This document shows positions 1 through 7,732 of a stretch of 64,000 bases of DNA, in pieces. The notes below the pieces were generated by a model. That model was not told where the DNA came from and ran no database searches. It was given only the letters and a program-made list of their open reading frames with translations. Made by a program: the position numbers and the translations under genes. The DNA is from Lysinibacillus xylanilyticus (GTDB taxonomy: Bacteria > Bacillota > Bacilli > Bacillales_A > Planococcaceae), in contig NZ_MDDN01000002.1 in the NCBI RefSeq assembly GCF_001708185.1, positions 248,001 to 312,000 on the forward strand, read 5' to 3'. Every line of letters starts with the position of its first letter. Within the stretch, counting starts at the first letter, position 1.

Positions 1-518
1 ATGCAGCATTGTATTACCTAGCACATTTATTGGAAACAGGTGATCTAGTAGCTGTCAGCAGACGCTTACTAGTTATGGCTTATGAGGATATAGGCCTTGC
101 CAATCCTGATGTAGGTCCGCATATGCTTGCAGCCGTACAAGCGGCAGAGCGTTTAGGGTTACCCGAGGCGCGAATTCCGCTTGCAGGTGCTGTTATTGAA
201 ATGTGTCTTGCATCTAAATCCAATTCTGCAATAGCAGCTATTGATGCCGCAATTGTCAGCATTCATGATGGAAAAACAGGCGATATTCCACATCATTTAC
301 GCGATGCTCATTATGAAGGGGCAAAAGATTTAGGTCATACAGGCTATCAATATCCCCACAACAGCCCGATTGGAACATTTGGTGGCTGGGTTGATCAGCA
401 ATATTTACCCAATGAGCTTGTCGGTACAGAATTTTACAAGCCTGTCATTGCAGGTGAAGAAAAACGAATGGCCGGAATCTACGAAAAGCTAAAATCTTTT
501 CATAAAGATAAAAAATAA
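1..518 (+). CDS. rarA: RarA (MgsA) replication-associated recombination ATPase, C-terminal part
   Basis: This is the C-terminal third of the AAA+ clamp-loader-like ATPase RarA, which acts at stalled replication forks. The frame is open to the window edge: codons from position 3 read AALYYLAHLLETGD, matching the conserved DAALYxLAxxLE segment, so the true start lies outside the window. The visible 172 residues hold the SEDIG-like stretch YEDIGLANPDV, the LPEARIPLAGAVIE helix and the PHNSPIGTFGGW region of the C-terminal tetramerisation domain. The AAA+ Walker motifs are not in the window. It ends in TAA and is followed by a hairpin. In Bacillus the gene (yrvN) sits beside tcdA (yrvM). Here three extra genes lie between them on the other strand. 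Confidence 0.93.
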   Translation, partial: AALYYLAHLLETGDLVAVSRRLLVMAYEDIGLANPDVGPHMLAAVQAAERLGLPEARIPLAGAVIEMCLASKSNSAIAAIDAAIVSIHDGKTGDIPHHLRDAHYEGAKDLGHTGYQYPHNSPIGTFGGWVDQQYLPNELVGTEFYKPVIAGEEKRMAGIYEKLKSFHKDKK

Positions 519-567
519 TATCCTACAAGATTATATTACTGGAAAATATCCGCTATTAATTTTCATA

Positions 568-610
568 AAAATAAGGCACTTCAAATTTTAAACAAGAAGC
601 GCCTTATTTT
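568..610 (+). terminator. Rho-independent terminator after rarA
   Basis: AAATAAGGC-A-CTTC pairs with GAAG-C-GCCTTATTT around a loop of about 13 bases, with one mismatch, and is flanked by A and T runs. It lies about 50 bases after the rarA stop. Confidence 0.75.
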
Positions 611-670
611 AAATTAAATACTATATCTCTTACTGTTTAACGCATATCTCATCGTTTAATTAATTCTCCT

Positions 671-760
671 TAAAGTGATACTTTAACCAGTGGGGTTTCT
701 CCATCTACCATTGATTATAATTTTCACCAATCGGGCTTTTATGGGCTGTTAATATGAGAT
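671..760 (+). repeat. Copy 1 of an approx. 90-bp structured repeat (inverted partner at 4036-4124)
   Basis: This stretch is similar, along about 85 bases, to the reverse complement of 4036-4124. Shared blocks include TAAAGTGA-ACTTTAA and TTCACCAATCGGGCTTTTA followed by a GTTAA segment. This copy is more diverged, for example the terminal CCCG/CGGG stem is altered. No reading frame is apparent. It could be a mobile miniature repeat or a structured RNA. Confidence 0.65.
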
Positions 761-787
761 AAAAAAACAGGATAGACTGCTAGGCAA

Positions 788-1507
788 TCATCCTGTAAAG
801 GTTGCTTTATTCGTTGTATACCGCTTACTGTAAAAGAGGTTCAATGTCTCTTCCTCATTTCTCATCGATGGTAACTTAGTCGTTTCTTTCTCATCTGTTT
901 CATTTTCTTTGCCATATAAATAATTAACAAAATTGTAGGTTTGATTGAGTAAACTAGCAAACTCCTCGGAATTCTCCCGTACTTCAAAACGAATCGCTTT
1001 TACAGCTATTGCTTGGCCAATCGATCGCTCCCTTGATGGCGAGGTTTGATCATCATCTACATTATCATCTGTTGCTCTGTATAATACTTTTAATGCCTCA
1101 TAAACTTCTTTGTTATCACTAAATCGTTCCTTTATCCACTGCAAGACAAATTGTAATAGGACAACGGCATAAATAAGTGACAACCATTCATCTTTAAAAG
1201 CTTTTTTCGACAAACGTTTAAAGTATTCCACTTGTGTCACGAGCTCGAATATGATTAAACGAATTGGATATAGGAGCGCATGTCCACTGTTGATATATAA
1301 TTTTTCTTGATCTTTATACATTGCCAACCAAAAATCCCTTACGATCGAGATAGATTTTCTTGTCGAGAAAGCTAATGGACATTGGATAAGCCCCTGTTCA
1401 AGTGTTGGTTGTATAAGCCTAAGAAATAAAAGTTCTTCATCTTCACTTACTAATAAAAGTGGTTTTTCTAAGTTCGACAAATCAATATCGTTACCGTTTA
1501 TTAACAC
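788..1507 (-). CDS. Hypothetical protein, 239 aa, unrecognised
   Basis: I do not recognise this protein. It probably starts at GTG 1507, with AAGGAGG seven bases upstream. It is mostly helical and soluble in appearance, with a hydrophobic stretch around residues 110-125 (LIYAVVLLQFVLQW) that could be a buried helix rather than a membrane span. An acidic linker (TDDNVDDDQTSPSRERS) lies near residues 145-165 and the C-terminal 45 residues are polar and probably disordered. It lies in a run of three minus-strand genes between tcdA and rarA that have no counterpart in the Bacillus order. Codon use looks ordinary, so it is likely a real gene of unknown role. Confidence 0.7.
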   Translation of the reverse strand: MLINGNDIDLSNLEKPLLLVSEDEELLFLRLIQPTLEQGLIQCPLAFSTRKSISIVRDFWLAMYKDQEKLYINSGHALLYPIRLIIFELVTQVEYFKRLSKKAFKDEWLSLIYAVVLLQFVLQWIKERFSDNKEVYEALKVLYRATDDNVDDDQTSPSRERSIGQAIAVKAIRFEVRENSEEFASLLNQTYNFVNYLYGKENETDEKETTKLPSMRNEEETLNLFYSKRYTTNKATFTG

Positions 1508-1819
1508 TGCACAGCCTCCTTCCTACAAACCTTACTCATAGTTTTCAATTTTTTAACTATATTTCGACAAAAATCTATAAATACCTTTTAAGAAAAAAGT
1601 CCTTTTTTCATTTCCTTACAATAAAATTTTGACACTACCCTGACGATATTTCCATAATACCCCAATGATATTCAAAAAAAAAATCTGCAAAACTTTAAAA
1701 ATGGAAACCCAACCATCCTCTCATCAAGCCCGAACGCTGTAAGGAATGGAGGTTAAACCACAAAAAGTAAGCAGATTCTAAATTGTTATTCTATTTTCTG
1801 AAAAGTGTTGAAAAATCAA
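1508..1819. other. 312-bp gene-free stretch
   Basis: An AT-rich spacer between two unknown minus-strand genes. It must hold the ribosome-binding site of the 239-aa gene and perhaps its promoter. I see no strong hairpin, repeat or reading frame in it. Confidence 0.5.
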
Positions 1820-2338
1820 TTATACCGTAATTTCTTTATCAACAAATAGTTTAAATTGTTGCAAGCATTGTTTAACTGCACCTTTTTGTTCAAGTACTAC
1901 ATTTCGTAGTGATGTTGTTTTCTCTTCATCCTCTACTACTTCACTATAAAGTGTAAAAATAGCCAATAATAATTGTTCATTTTCTTCCTGTTCAATACTA
2001 GGTAAAGAAAAGGCAGCAATCGTTAATAATTGCTCAACTTTTTCAGGTGTTTTTTGTAGCGCGTTGGATGAATAATAAGTTGATGCCGCTAAAAAATAAC
2101 ATAGCTTTGCACAACAATCTATAAACAAATGCCAATATGTATTGGCACTTGGTATTTCACCCGCCCTTTCATCAACATAATTTTTATAAAATGTTGTAAC
2201 TTGCGTATATAAAGGATTTAGTTCCCTCATTGCCTTCGGATAATTATTAGATGTATCCAAATAGTCAAATACAATATTATTCATTTTCTCTTGAAGCTTC
2301 ACAATATCTAAATGATCACGAATTACTTGAATTTCCAT
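1820..2338 (-). CDS. Hypothetical protein, 172 aa, unrecognised
   Basis: Unrecognised, mainly helical protein. The longest frame begins at 2413, but the ATG at 2338 (MEIQVIRDHLD) has GGAGAG seven bases upstream, so I place the start there. The sequence has two cysteines in a DCCAKLCYFLAAS helix near residues 90-105 and many Leu/Gln/Glu-rich amphipathic segments. No signal peptide or membrane span is clear. It shares position and general character with the neighbouring 239-aa and 128-aa genes, and the three may form one transcription group, although gaps of 312 and 213 bases separate them. No function is proposed. Confidence 0.68.
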   Translation of the reverse strand: MEIQVIRDHLDIVKLQEKMNNIVFDYLDTSNNYPKAMRELNPLYTQVTTFYKNYVDERAGEIPSANTYWHLFIDCCAKLCYFLAASTYYSSNALQKTPEKVEQLLTIAAFSLPSIEQEENEQLLLAIFTLYSEVVEDEEKTTSLRNVVLEQKGAVKQCLQQFKLFVDKEITV

Positions 2339-2551
2339 TTTACCACTCTCCGATGTTCTCATTTGTTTTCTAAACGTCATTCCTACTCCCCTAAGCAGTC
2401 CTGTACATTCCAAACAAACTGATTTATTACCTATTGGAATTATTCAAATTATAGCAATAAACCAAATAAAGAAGTGGTGACATGAACAAAATAAGGCAAT
2501 TTCGTGAATTAATAGCATTTTGAGCACGTAAGGCGAACAATTTTGATAAAA

Positions 2552-2938
2552 TTATATCCTTTGTACATAATTATCAAATAATGATTGCTCTTTCGTTCGA
2601 TCAACAATTTCTGCAATACTTCCTTGTGCATATTTTTTTATTCTTTTTTGTGGTATATAAAAATAAGCGTTGTTTGAAATTAACCAATCACTAAGCGTTA
2701 GTTCACTACCTGGCTGTTGATTTGTCAATATACGTTTATGACGAAGTATATCCGCCATTTTGTAAAAACCCTCTGATAGTTCATAAGCAGAAACATCAAA
2801 ATTAAAAATAGGGCTCACAACCTGTCCAACATCAAAAATGTGTATTGTATGCCCTTCCTCATCAATAGCTAATTCCACTGTGCTAATTTCATCGAATAGG
2901 TTTAAACCCCTATATTCCATTTGATAGATTTGCTCCAT
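2552..2938 (-). CDS. Hypothetical protein, 128 aa, unrecognised
   Basis: A small soluble protein with an N-terminal half that looks beta-rich (YRGLNLFDEISTVELAIDEE, HTIHIFDVGQVV) and a helical C-terminal half ending in EQSLFDNYVQRI. The ATG at 2938 has AAAGGAGA about ten bases upstream. It is not recognisable as a known family. It is the first of three unknown minus-strand genes after tcdA, and a terminator hairpin at 3034-3076 separates it from tcdA, so it is probably transcribed on its own or with the next two genes. Confidence 0.7.
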   Translation of the reverse strand: MEQIYQMEYRGLNLFDEISTVELAIDEEGHTIHIFDVGQVVSPIFNFDVSAYELSEGFYKMADILRHKRILTNQQPGSELTLSDWLISNNAYFYIPQKRIKKYAQGSIAEIVDRTKEQSLFDNYVQRI

Positions 2939-3033
2939 TAATTAAATGTCTCCTTTTATAGGTTCTACATTAAATGTTAGAGGGGGCACAAAAGTTGTAG
3001 ACCCCTTTTCACAACGCTCCTATTGTAACATAG

Positions 3034-3076
3034 AAAAAGTAGCTGTCTCCAAAGTCAATGGAGACAGCTACTTCTA
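3034..3076 (-). terminator. Strong hairpin, terminator downstream of tcdA
   Basis: GTAGCTGTCTCC pairs perfectly with GGAGACAGCTAC around an 11-base loop. Read on the minus strand it ends in a run of T (CTACTTTTTC). It lies about 170 bases beyond the tcdA stop, with the 21-bp-spaced repeats in between. Confidence 0.75.
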
Positions 3077-3083
3077 TAAACAG

Positions 3084-3120
3084 ATATTTTTTGTGCGAAA
3101 GCAAAGCGACAGCAATCGAA
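3084..3120 (+). repeat. Dispersed repeat copy (GTGCGAAAGC...GCGACAGCAA)
   Basis: TTTTTTGTGCGAAAGC is followed by AAAGCGACAGCAATCG. This is the same core as the unit of the tandem array at 60989-61667, minus its central insert. Related copies are near 31876, 32075 and 61672. Confidence 0.6.
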
Positions 3121-3168
3121 TTTTCTAGGATTTTTTCGCTTTTTAATTTTATCAAGAAATTATTTGAG

Positions 3169-3231
3169 TCTATCGATAAAAATATTGAATTTATCGCCTA
3201 ACTTTTTATATTTATCGACATAACAGATTTT
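3169..3231. repeat. Three 21-bp-spaced repeat units
   Basis: The word TATCG recurs at 3171, 3192 and 3213, exactly 21 bases apart, within diverged AT-rich units. The spacing matches the arrays at 17139, 31894, 32141, 43921 and 58320. It lies between the tcdA stop and its likely terminator. Confidence 0.5.
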
Positions 3232-3242
3232 TTAAAGTTACT

Positions 3243-4004
3243 TTAACCTTGAACACGTGTAATTTTTACATCTTTTAAAATTGTATTCACTACCCAGCTT
3301 GCAGCAATTAAGCCTGCCACTGAAGGAACAAAAGCGTTAGAAGATGGAGGCATTTTCGCTTTGCGGATGGCTGCATCTGGTTTCCCAACATGCTCAACTA
3401 CATCTGGACGAACGACAATGGGGCTCTCATCTGAGAATACAACCGTTACGCCTTTATGAATACCATCTTTACGTAGTTTCGTACGAATTACTTTTGCTAA
3501 TGGATCTGTATGTGTTTTTGATATATCGGCAATTTTAAAACGAGTAGGATCCATTTTATTTGCTGCACCCATACTAGATATGATTGGAATATTACGCTTT
3601 AGACATTCCTTCATAAGATGAATTTTATACATCACTGTATCACTCGCATCAATGACATAATCTATGCCTTGCGAGAAAAATTCCTCATATGTCTCCTCCG
3701 TATAAAACATATGCATATCAATAACTTCACATTCTGGATTAATATCAGCAATACGCTCTTTCATGACACCTGACTTTGATTTACCGACCGTTGAAAGATA
3801 GGCAACTAATTGACGATTTACATTGGTAATATCTACATTATCCTTATCAACCAAAATAATGCGGCCAATACCACTTCGTGCACATGCCTCTGCAGCAAAT
3901 GAACCTACACCGCCTACACCGAGAATGGCTACCGTTGTATTTTTTAATTTTTCGAGTCCCTCTGTTCCTATTGCGAGCTCGTTACGTGAAAATTGATGTA
4001 ACAT
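3243..4004 (-). CDS. tcdA: tRNA threonylcarbamoyladenosine dehydratase TcdA
   Basis: An E1-like ATP-dependent dehydratase that converts t6A37 of ANN-decoding tRNAs to the cyclic form ct6A. The 253-residue length fits the family. The ThiF/MoeB-like adenylating fold is clear: the nucleotide-binding GVGGVGSFAAEA motif lies near residues 31-42, followed by the VDKDNVDITNVNRQ motif and the D-A-S-D-T segment. The N-terminal HQFSRNELAIG is typical of the YrvM/CsdL group. In Bacillus tcdA follows aspS and 6S RNA closely. Here about 13 kb of other genes separate them. The ATG at 4004 is preceded by GGAGAGTG. A terminator lies at 3034-3076. Confidence 0.93.
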   Translation of the reverse strand: MLHQFSRNELAIGTEGLEKLKNTTVAILGVGGVGSFAAEACARSGIGRIILVDKDNVDITNVNRQLVAYLSTVGKSKSGVMKERIADINPECEVIDMHMFYTEETYEEFFSQGIDYVIDASDTVMYKIHLMKECLKRNIPIISSMGAANKMDPTRFKIADISKTHTDPLAKVIRTKLRKDGIHKGVTVVFSDESPIVVRPDVVEHVGKPDAAIRKAKMPPSSNAFVPSVAGLIAASWVVNTILKDVKITRVQG

Positions 4005-4035
4005 CCTTACACTCTCCGTCTATTGAATTTTTTAT

Positions 4036-4124
4036 CCCGCTTTAACGGGCAGTAAAAGCCCGATTGGTGAAGACTAATAATCAGCGGTGGATGAAGACTC
4101 TCCTCTGATTAAAGTTTCACTTTA
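4036..4124 (-). repeat. Copy 2 of the approx. 90-bp structured repeat (inverted relative to 671-760)
   Basis: Several hairpins can be read in it: CCCG-CTTTAA-CGGG, ATCAG...CTGAT, and AAAGT-TTC-ACTTT. Its reverse complement aligns with 671-760 over the whole length. It lies just upstream of tcdA on the opposite side from the first copy, so the pair brackets tcdA and the three unknown genes. It might be a miniature mobile element or an RNA. Confidence 0.65.
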
Positions 4125-4299
4125 TTAGTAAACCAAGTTATATACTAAGATAAAATCAAACCTATATTACATTTTATCATGATATTCATCAAGTAAAAAT
4201 TATAACATGTAATCTTAATAAAATACTTTGGTCTCTAAAAGCCGATTTCTTACTAATAGGAGATCTGATTTTGTTTATTTTTGACTATATGGAATACTA

Positions 4300-5178
4300 T
4301 CATTTTTTACTTTTAAAAATCCTCTTTGCAATAGTAATAAATTCTTTAACTGCTGGAGGTGCATCATCTACAGAGAGACAAGCTAATGATACATTACGCC
4401 AATTCGTTATACTCAAGCTTCTAATTTGTAAATGTTGCTGTGTTTTTAAAAACAATTCAGGACCAATAGTAACGCCGAGTCCTTCCTGCACCATGTTAGC
4501 TATTGTATTACAATCATGTACTTCAAAACGAATAGGAGGTTTTATATTTCCTAATTCAAATAACTCATTAATATGCCATTGATACATACCCGTTGGCATA
4601 ATAAAAGGTTCATTTTTTAACTCCCGAATATTTACAATTTCATGTTGACTAAATCTATGACTAAAAGGAAATGCCACAACCATTTTATCCTTGATAAGAG
4701 GAATTATTTCAAATGTTGTAGTTGATTCTATTTCAACCACAAAGCCTATATCTACAATTCCGGTATGTAACCATTCGGTAATTTCTTCATAAGACCCTTC
4801 ATAAAATTTGAATTCTATCTTTGAATATTTTTTCTGAAATTCAGCAAGTATTCTGGGTAATAGACATGAAGAAGCACTTGCAAAAGTACCTAAACGAATT
4901 GTACCTATTTCTAAATCTCTTGTTAAGGCAATTTCCTGATTGATATTTTCCAAACGTTTTAATATTTCTCTAGTATGAACCAGTGTTTTTTGACCTATTT
5001 CAGTAAGTGTAATCCCCTTTTTTCGATCACGATTAATTAAAATAACTCCCCATTCCGATTCTAGACTAGCCATGGCATGACTTACCGCAGATTGTGTCAT
5101 ATTTAATTGTTCAGAAGCTTTCGTAAAGCTTCCAAACTCAGCAATTTTACTAAATATTTCAAAACGAGTAATAGTCAT
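4300..5178 (-). CDS. LysR-family transcriptional regulator
   Basis: A 292-residue LysR-type regulator. The N-terminal winged helix-turn-helix is typical (FSKIAEFGSFTKASEQLNM, then TQSAVSHAMASLE at about residues 25-40), followed by a linker helix and a periplasmic-binding-protein-like effector domain from about residue 90 (GTIRLGTFASASSCLLPRIL). It is transcribed divergently from the MFS transporter gene starting at 5274, the usual layout for a LysR protein controlling its neighbour. An inverted repeat, ATCAATTTTA with TAAAATGAT, lies between the two genes and could be its operator. The effector cannot be told from sequence. Confidence 0.9.
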   Translation of the reverse strand: MTITRFEIFSKIAEFGSFTKASEQLNMTQSAVSHAMASLESEWGVILINRDRKKGITLTEIGQKTLVHTREILKRLENINQEIALTRDLEIGTIRLGTFASASSCLLPRILAEFQKKYSKIEFKFYEGSYEEITEWLHTGIVDIGFVVEIESTTTFEIIPLIKDKMVVAFPFSHRFSQHEIVNIRELKNEPFIMPTGMYQWHINELFELGNIKPPIRFEVHDCNTIANMVQEGLGVTIGPELFLKTQQHLQIRSLSITNWRNVSLACLSVDDAPPAVKEFITIAKRIFKSKK

Positions 5179-5214
5179 GAGTGTTTACTCATCTCCTTAA
5201 TTAAAAATATCAAT

Positions 5215-5243
5215 TTTACTCATAATAGCATGTTAGATAAAAT
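5215..5243 (+). promoter_or_regulatory. Promoter of the MFS gene with overlapping inverted repeat
   Basis: TTTACT (5215-5220) and TAAAAT (5238-5243) are separated by 17 bases. The same span is bracketed by an imperfect inverted repeat (from about 5210 to 5246), which may be the LysR binding site. Confidence 0.5.
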
Positions 5244-5273
5244 GATAACAACTTTTAAAAAGGAGTGAAAACA

Positions 5274-6434
5274 TTGACACATTATGTCATATATTTATTA
5301 GCATTAGGTGCCTTTTTAACAGGTACAGCTGAATTTATCGTATCAGGAATATTAGAAATAATTTCCTCAGATTTAGATGTATCTATTTCAGTTGCTGGTC
5401 AACTAATAACCATTTATTCCTTATCCTATGCTATCGGAGCACTTATTCTAGTAATAATCACATCAAATTTTGCTAGAAAAAAAGTACTGATTTCTTCCTT
5501 GATAATTTTTTTAATTGGAAATATCATTGCTTATTTCAGCTTTAATTACGTTATATTGATGCTGTCTCGTGTGATGATGGCAATAAGTGGAGGTTTATTT
5601 ATTGTTGTGGCTACAAACTACGCTTCCAACCTCGCTAAGCCTGGAAAGCGAGGGAGTGCTATGGCAATGGTAATTACAGGGTTCACAATTTCGTTAGCAC
5701 TTGGAGTACCAATTGGAACATTTATTGCAGCACATATAGATTGGCATAACATTTTCCTTATTTTAGGGGTTATCACGTTATTTAATATCATTTTACTTAC
5801 TAAATATCTACCTAAATTAGATGGGGAAACGCCAATGCCCATTAAGGAACAATTACTACTCTTAAAAGATAAAAGATTACTTAGTGGACTATTTATAACC
5901 GTATTTTGGATTCTCGGCTATACTTTTGTTTTTGCTTATATTTCTCCTATTTTGAGTTCGTATGCAGATTTTTCCATAGAAATGATAAGTATATCTCTTT
6001 TGATTCTAGGTGCTTCTGCGTTTATTGGCTCTCGTTTTGGTGGCTATGCTGTTGATAGGTGGGGATTTTCTCGTACGATATATTTAAGTCTTGTCATACA
6101 TTCTACAGCTTTATTTGTTTTAACATTTACTATTTTCTCAACCATAGGAACGTTCATAACAATTATAATTTGGGCAACGGCAGCATGGACAACTACCCCA
6201 GCTAAACAATATTATCTGACTTCTTTAAAACCACAATCCTCAGAAATTATTATAAGTTTCGATACAACGATTATGAACATTGGTATGACTTTAGGAGCTG
6301 GATTAGGTGGATTAGTAATAGAATATTCAAGTGTTTTCAATTTAATATGGCTTGGGGGCTTAATGGTATTAGCAGCATTAATGATGTCAGTTTATTCATT
6401 TAAACTCAATAAAGACAAACAAAGTTCATATTAA
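5274..6434 (+). CDS. MFS drug/sugar efflux transporter (DHA1, 12-TM type)
   Basis: A 386-residue major facilitator with about 12 hydrophobic spans. The first helix carries GAFLTGTAEFIVSGIL, typical of the AraJ/YdhP/Bcr-like DHA1 exporters. An R-K-K loop (ARKK) follows TM2, and GYAVDRWGFSR marks the loop after TM8. The longest frame starts at GTG 5265, but that codon overlaps the AAAAAGGAG ribosome-binding site. TTG 5274 sits eight bases after it and is the better start. The divergent LysR gene probably controls it. The substrate is unknown: it could be an antibiotic, a sugar or a nucleoside analogue. Confidence 0.88.
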   Translation: MTHYVIYLLALGAFLTGTAEFIVSGILEIISSDLDVSISVAGQLITIYSLSYAIGALILVIITSNFARKKVLISSLIIFLIGNIIAYFSFNYVILMLSRVMMAISGGLFIVVATNYASNLAKPGKRGSAMAMVITGFTISLALGVPIGTFIAAHIDWHNIFLILGVITLFNIILLTKYLPKLDGETPMPIKEQLLLLKDKRLLSGLFITVFWILGYTFVFAYISPILSSYADFSIEMISISLLILGASAFIGSRFGGYAVDRWGFSRTIYLSLVIHSTALFVLTFTIFSTIGTFITIIIWATAAWTTTPAKQYYLTSLKPQSSEIIISFDTTIMNIGMTLGAGLGGLVIEYSSVFNLIWLGGLMVLAALMMSVYSFKLNKDKQSSY

Positions 6435-6444
6435 TTTTAAAATC

Positions 6445-6486
6445 ACCAAGAATCCATTTTGTCATTTTTCAAAATGGATTCTTGGT
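6445..6486. terminator. Bidirectional hairpin between convergent genes
   Basis: A near-perfect 17-bp stem (ACCAAGAATCCATTTTG with its complement) around a short loop lies between the MFS stop and the end of the kinase gene. Neither side has a long T run, but the position fits a shared terminator. Confidence 0.65.
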
Positions 6487-6515
6487 CTAGGTTGCTATAT
6501 TTCAAATAGCATTCG

Positions 6516-7493
6516 TTATTCCCACCGTTCATAATTTCTCTTAAAATCCTCTACAAACTCTGAAGCAAGTTGAACATCTACTTGCTTAAAAGCAGCAATT
6601 ACTGCCCCGCCGATTGGTTGTAAAACCGGTGTCATAAATTGCATTGGCAGCTCATCAGCTTTTGCGAGTTGCTGTAATTTAGGTGTAATGAAAGCTTCAT
6701 TATTAAAAATGCCACCCACCAATACGACAGGTACGTTCCCTTTCTCCCAAGTCATTTGAGAGTAACATGCTTTAATCGCCACATAATGTTTCTTGCATGC
6801 GTCTTCAATGATCTGGATAGCAATCTGATCTCCTTTTTCCGCCATGTCAAAAACATATTTACTTAACGGTGCAATCACTGTCCGAGGATGCTCTTCTCCA
6901 TAAATACACTCTATTAATTGTGGTACATTTTTTACAGAAAAATAACGTAATACTACATCTGTCAATGCTGTTGGGGCACCTCGCCCATCATAGCTTTGAA
7001 AAATAGCCTTCAGCCCTTGAATACCTAAATCATAGCCACTGCCCTCATCATCAAAAAGATAACCCCAGCCACCTACTCTATGAAAATGTTGCTCACGATC
7101 GTAGCCCATTGTAATAGCGCCTGTCCCTGCAATTTGCACAATACCTGCCTGCCCAAGTGTGCCTGCATAAAGTGCAATTAGAGCATCATTATCAACAATC
7201 ACATGTGCTGTATTAGGAACATATTGACGTACTATCGATTCTACAACTTCTTCTGCTTGTAGCTCTTTAACTCCAGCCATTCCAGCAAAACAACTATCTA
7301 TGGTTGCAAATACTTGCGGATTTTGCTGTTGCAAATTTTGTAGTATATCATGAATCGTTAACTTAAAATATTGAATACCCATAGCTGTTGGGTTACTCCG
7401 GGTCGTTACTACTTTGGCATAAATATTGCCCTGTTCATCACAAATCACTGCTGACGTTTTCGTTCCACCGCCGTCAATCGCTAATACATACAT
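6516..7493 (-). CDS. BadF/BadG-type amino-sugar kinase (GlcNAc/MurNAc kinase, MurK-like)
   Basis: An ASKHA-fold sugar kinase of 325 residues. The first phosphate-binding loop is AIDGGGTKTSAVICD at about residues 4-18. The second is QIAGTGAITMG near residue 115, followed by GWGYLFDDEGSG, a signature of N-acetylglucosamine kinases and of MurK, which phosphorylates GlcNAc and MurNAc. The longest frame starts at 7634, but ATG 7493 has AAAGGAG nine bases upstream and begins exactly at the fold. It is the last gene of the PTS-mupG operon, so it probably rephosphorylates the free amino sugar that MupG releases. Whether it takes GlcNAc, MurNAc or both cannot be read from the sequence. Confidence 0.85.
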   Translation of the reverse strand: MYVLAIDGGGTKTSAVICDEQGNIYAKVVTTRSNPTAMGIQYFKLTIHDILQNLQQQNPQVFATIDSCFAGMAGVKELQAEEVVESIVRQYVPNTAHVIVDNDALIALYAGTLGQAGIVQIAGTGAITMGYDREQHFHRVGGWGYLFDDEGSGYDLGIQGLKAIFQSYDGRGAPTALTDVVLRYFSVKNVPQLIECIYGEEHPRTVIAPLSKYVFDMAEKGDQIAIQIIEDACKKHYVAIKACYSQMTWEKGNVPVVLVGGIFNNEAFITPKLQQLAKADELPMQFMTPVLQPIGGAVIAAFKQVDVQLASEFVEDFKRNYERWE

Positions 7494-7639
7494 ATCTCTT
7501 TGCTCCTTTCTTTTCAATCCATTTCCCCCTGTCTTATTTGTAGTTGTTACTACAGAAAACATTGGTAAATCAAGATTAAAAAGGTTCATCATCAAAAGTT
7601 GTGGATGACTTTTGTTAAAACGTCTACTATGCAAATAAG

Positions 7640-7680
7640 TTGATTGGAGTGGAGGCTGGGCGACTCCTTAGGGATCAGCG
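7640..7680. repeat. Fragment of a common Bacillaceae intergenic repeat
   Basis: GGAGTGGAGGCTGGGCGACTCC and the following TTAGGGATCAGCG resemble the start of the long imperfect-palindrome repeats (GGAG..GGCGACTCCTGCGGGA type) seen in many Bacillaceae genomes. Only the first 40 bases are present. Confidence 0.4.
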
Positions 7681-7731
7681 ATTACAAGGGATTAAGCACT
7701 TTCAACTAATGGCTTAATCCCTTCTTCTGTA
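7680..7731. other. Hairpin between mupG-like gene and kinase gene
   Basis: GATTACA and AAGGGATTAAGC pair with GCTTAATCCCTT and TGTAATC, directly after the stop of the upstream gene. No T run follows, so it may stabilise or process the operon mRNA rather than end it. Confidence 0.5.
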
Positions 7732-7732
7732 A

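Noticed and set aside
4271-4582. 103-aa plus-strand frame at the end of the lysR gene
   Set aside because: It is antisense to a well-supported LysR coding sequence.
5265-5273. GTG 5265 as start of the MFS gene
   Set aside because: This codon overlaps the Shine-Dalgarno sequence. TTG 5274 has the proper spacing.
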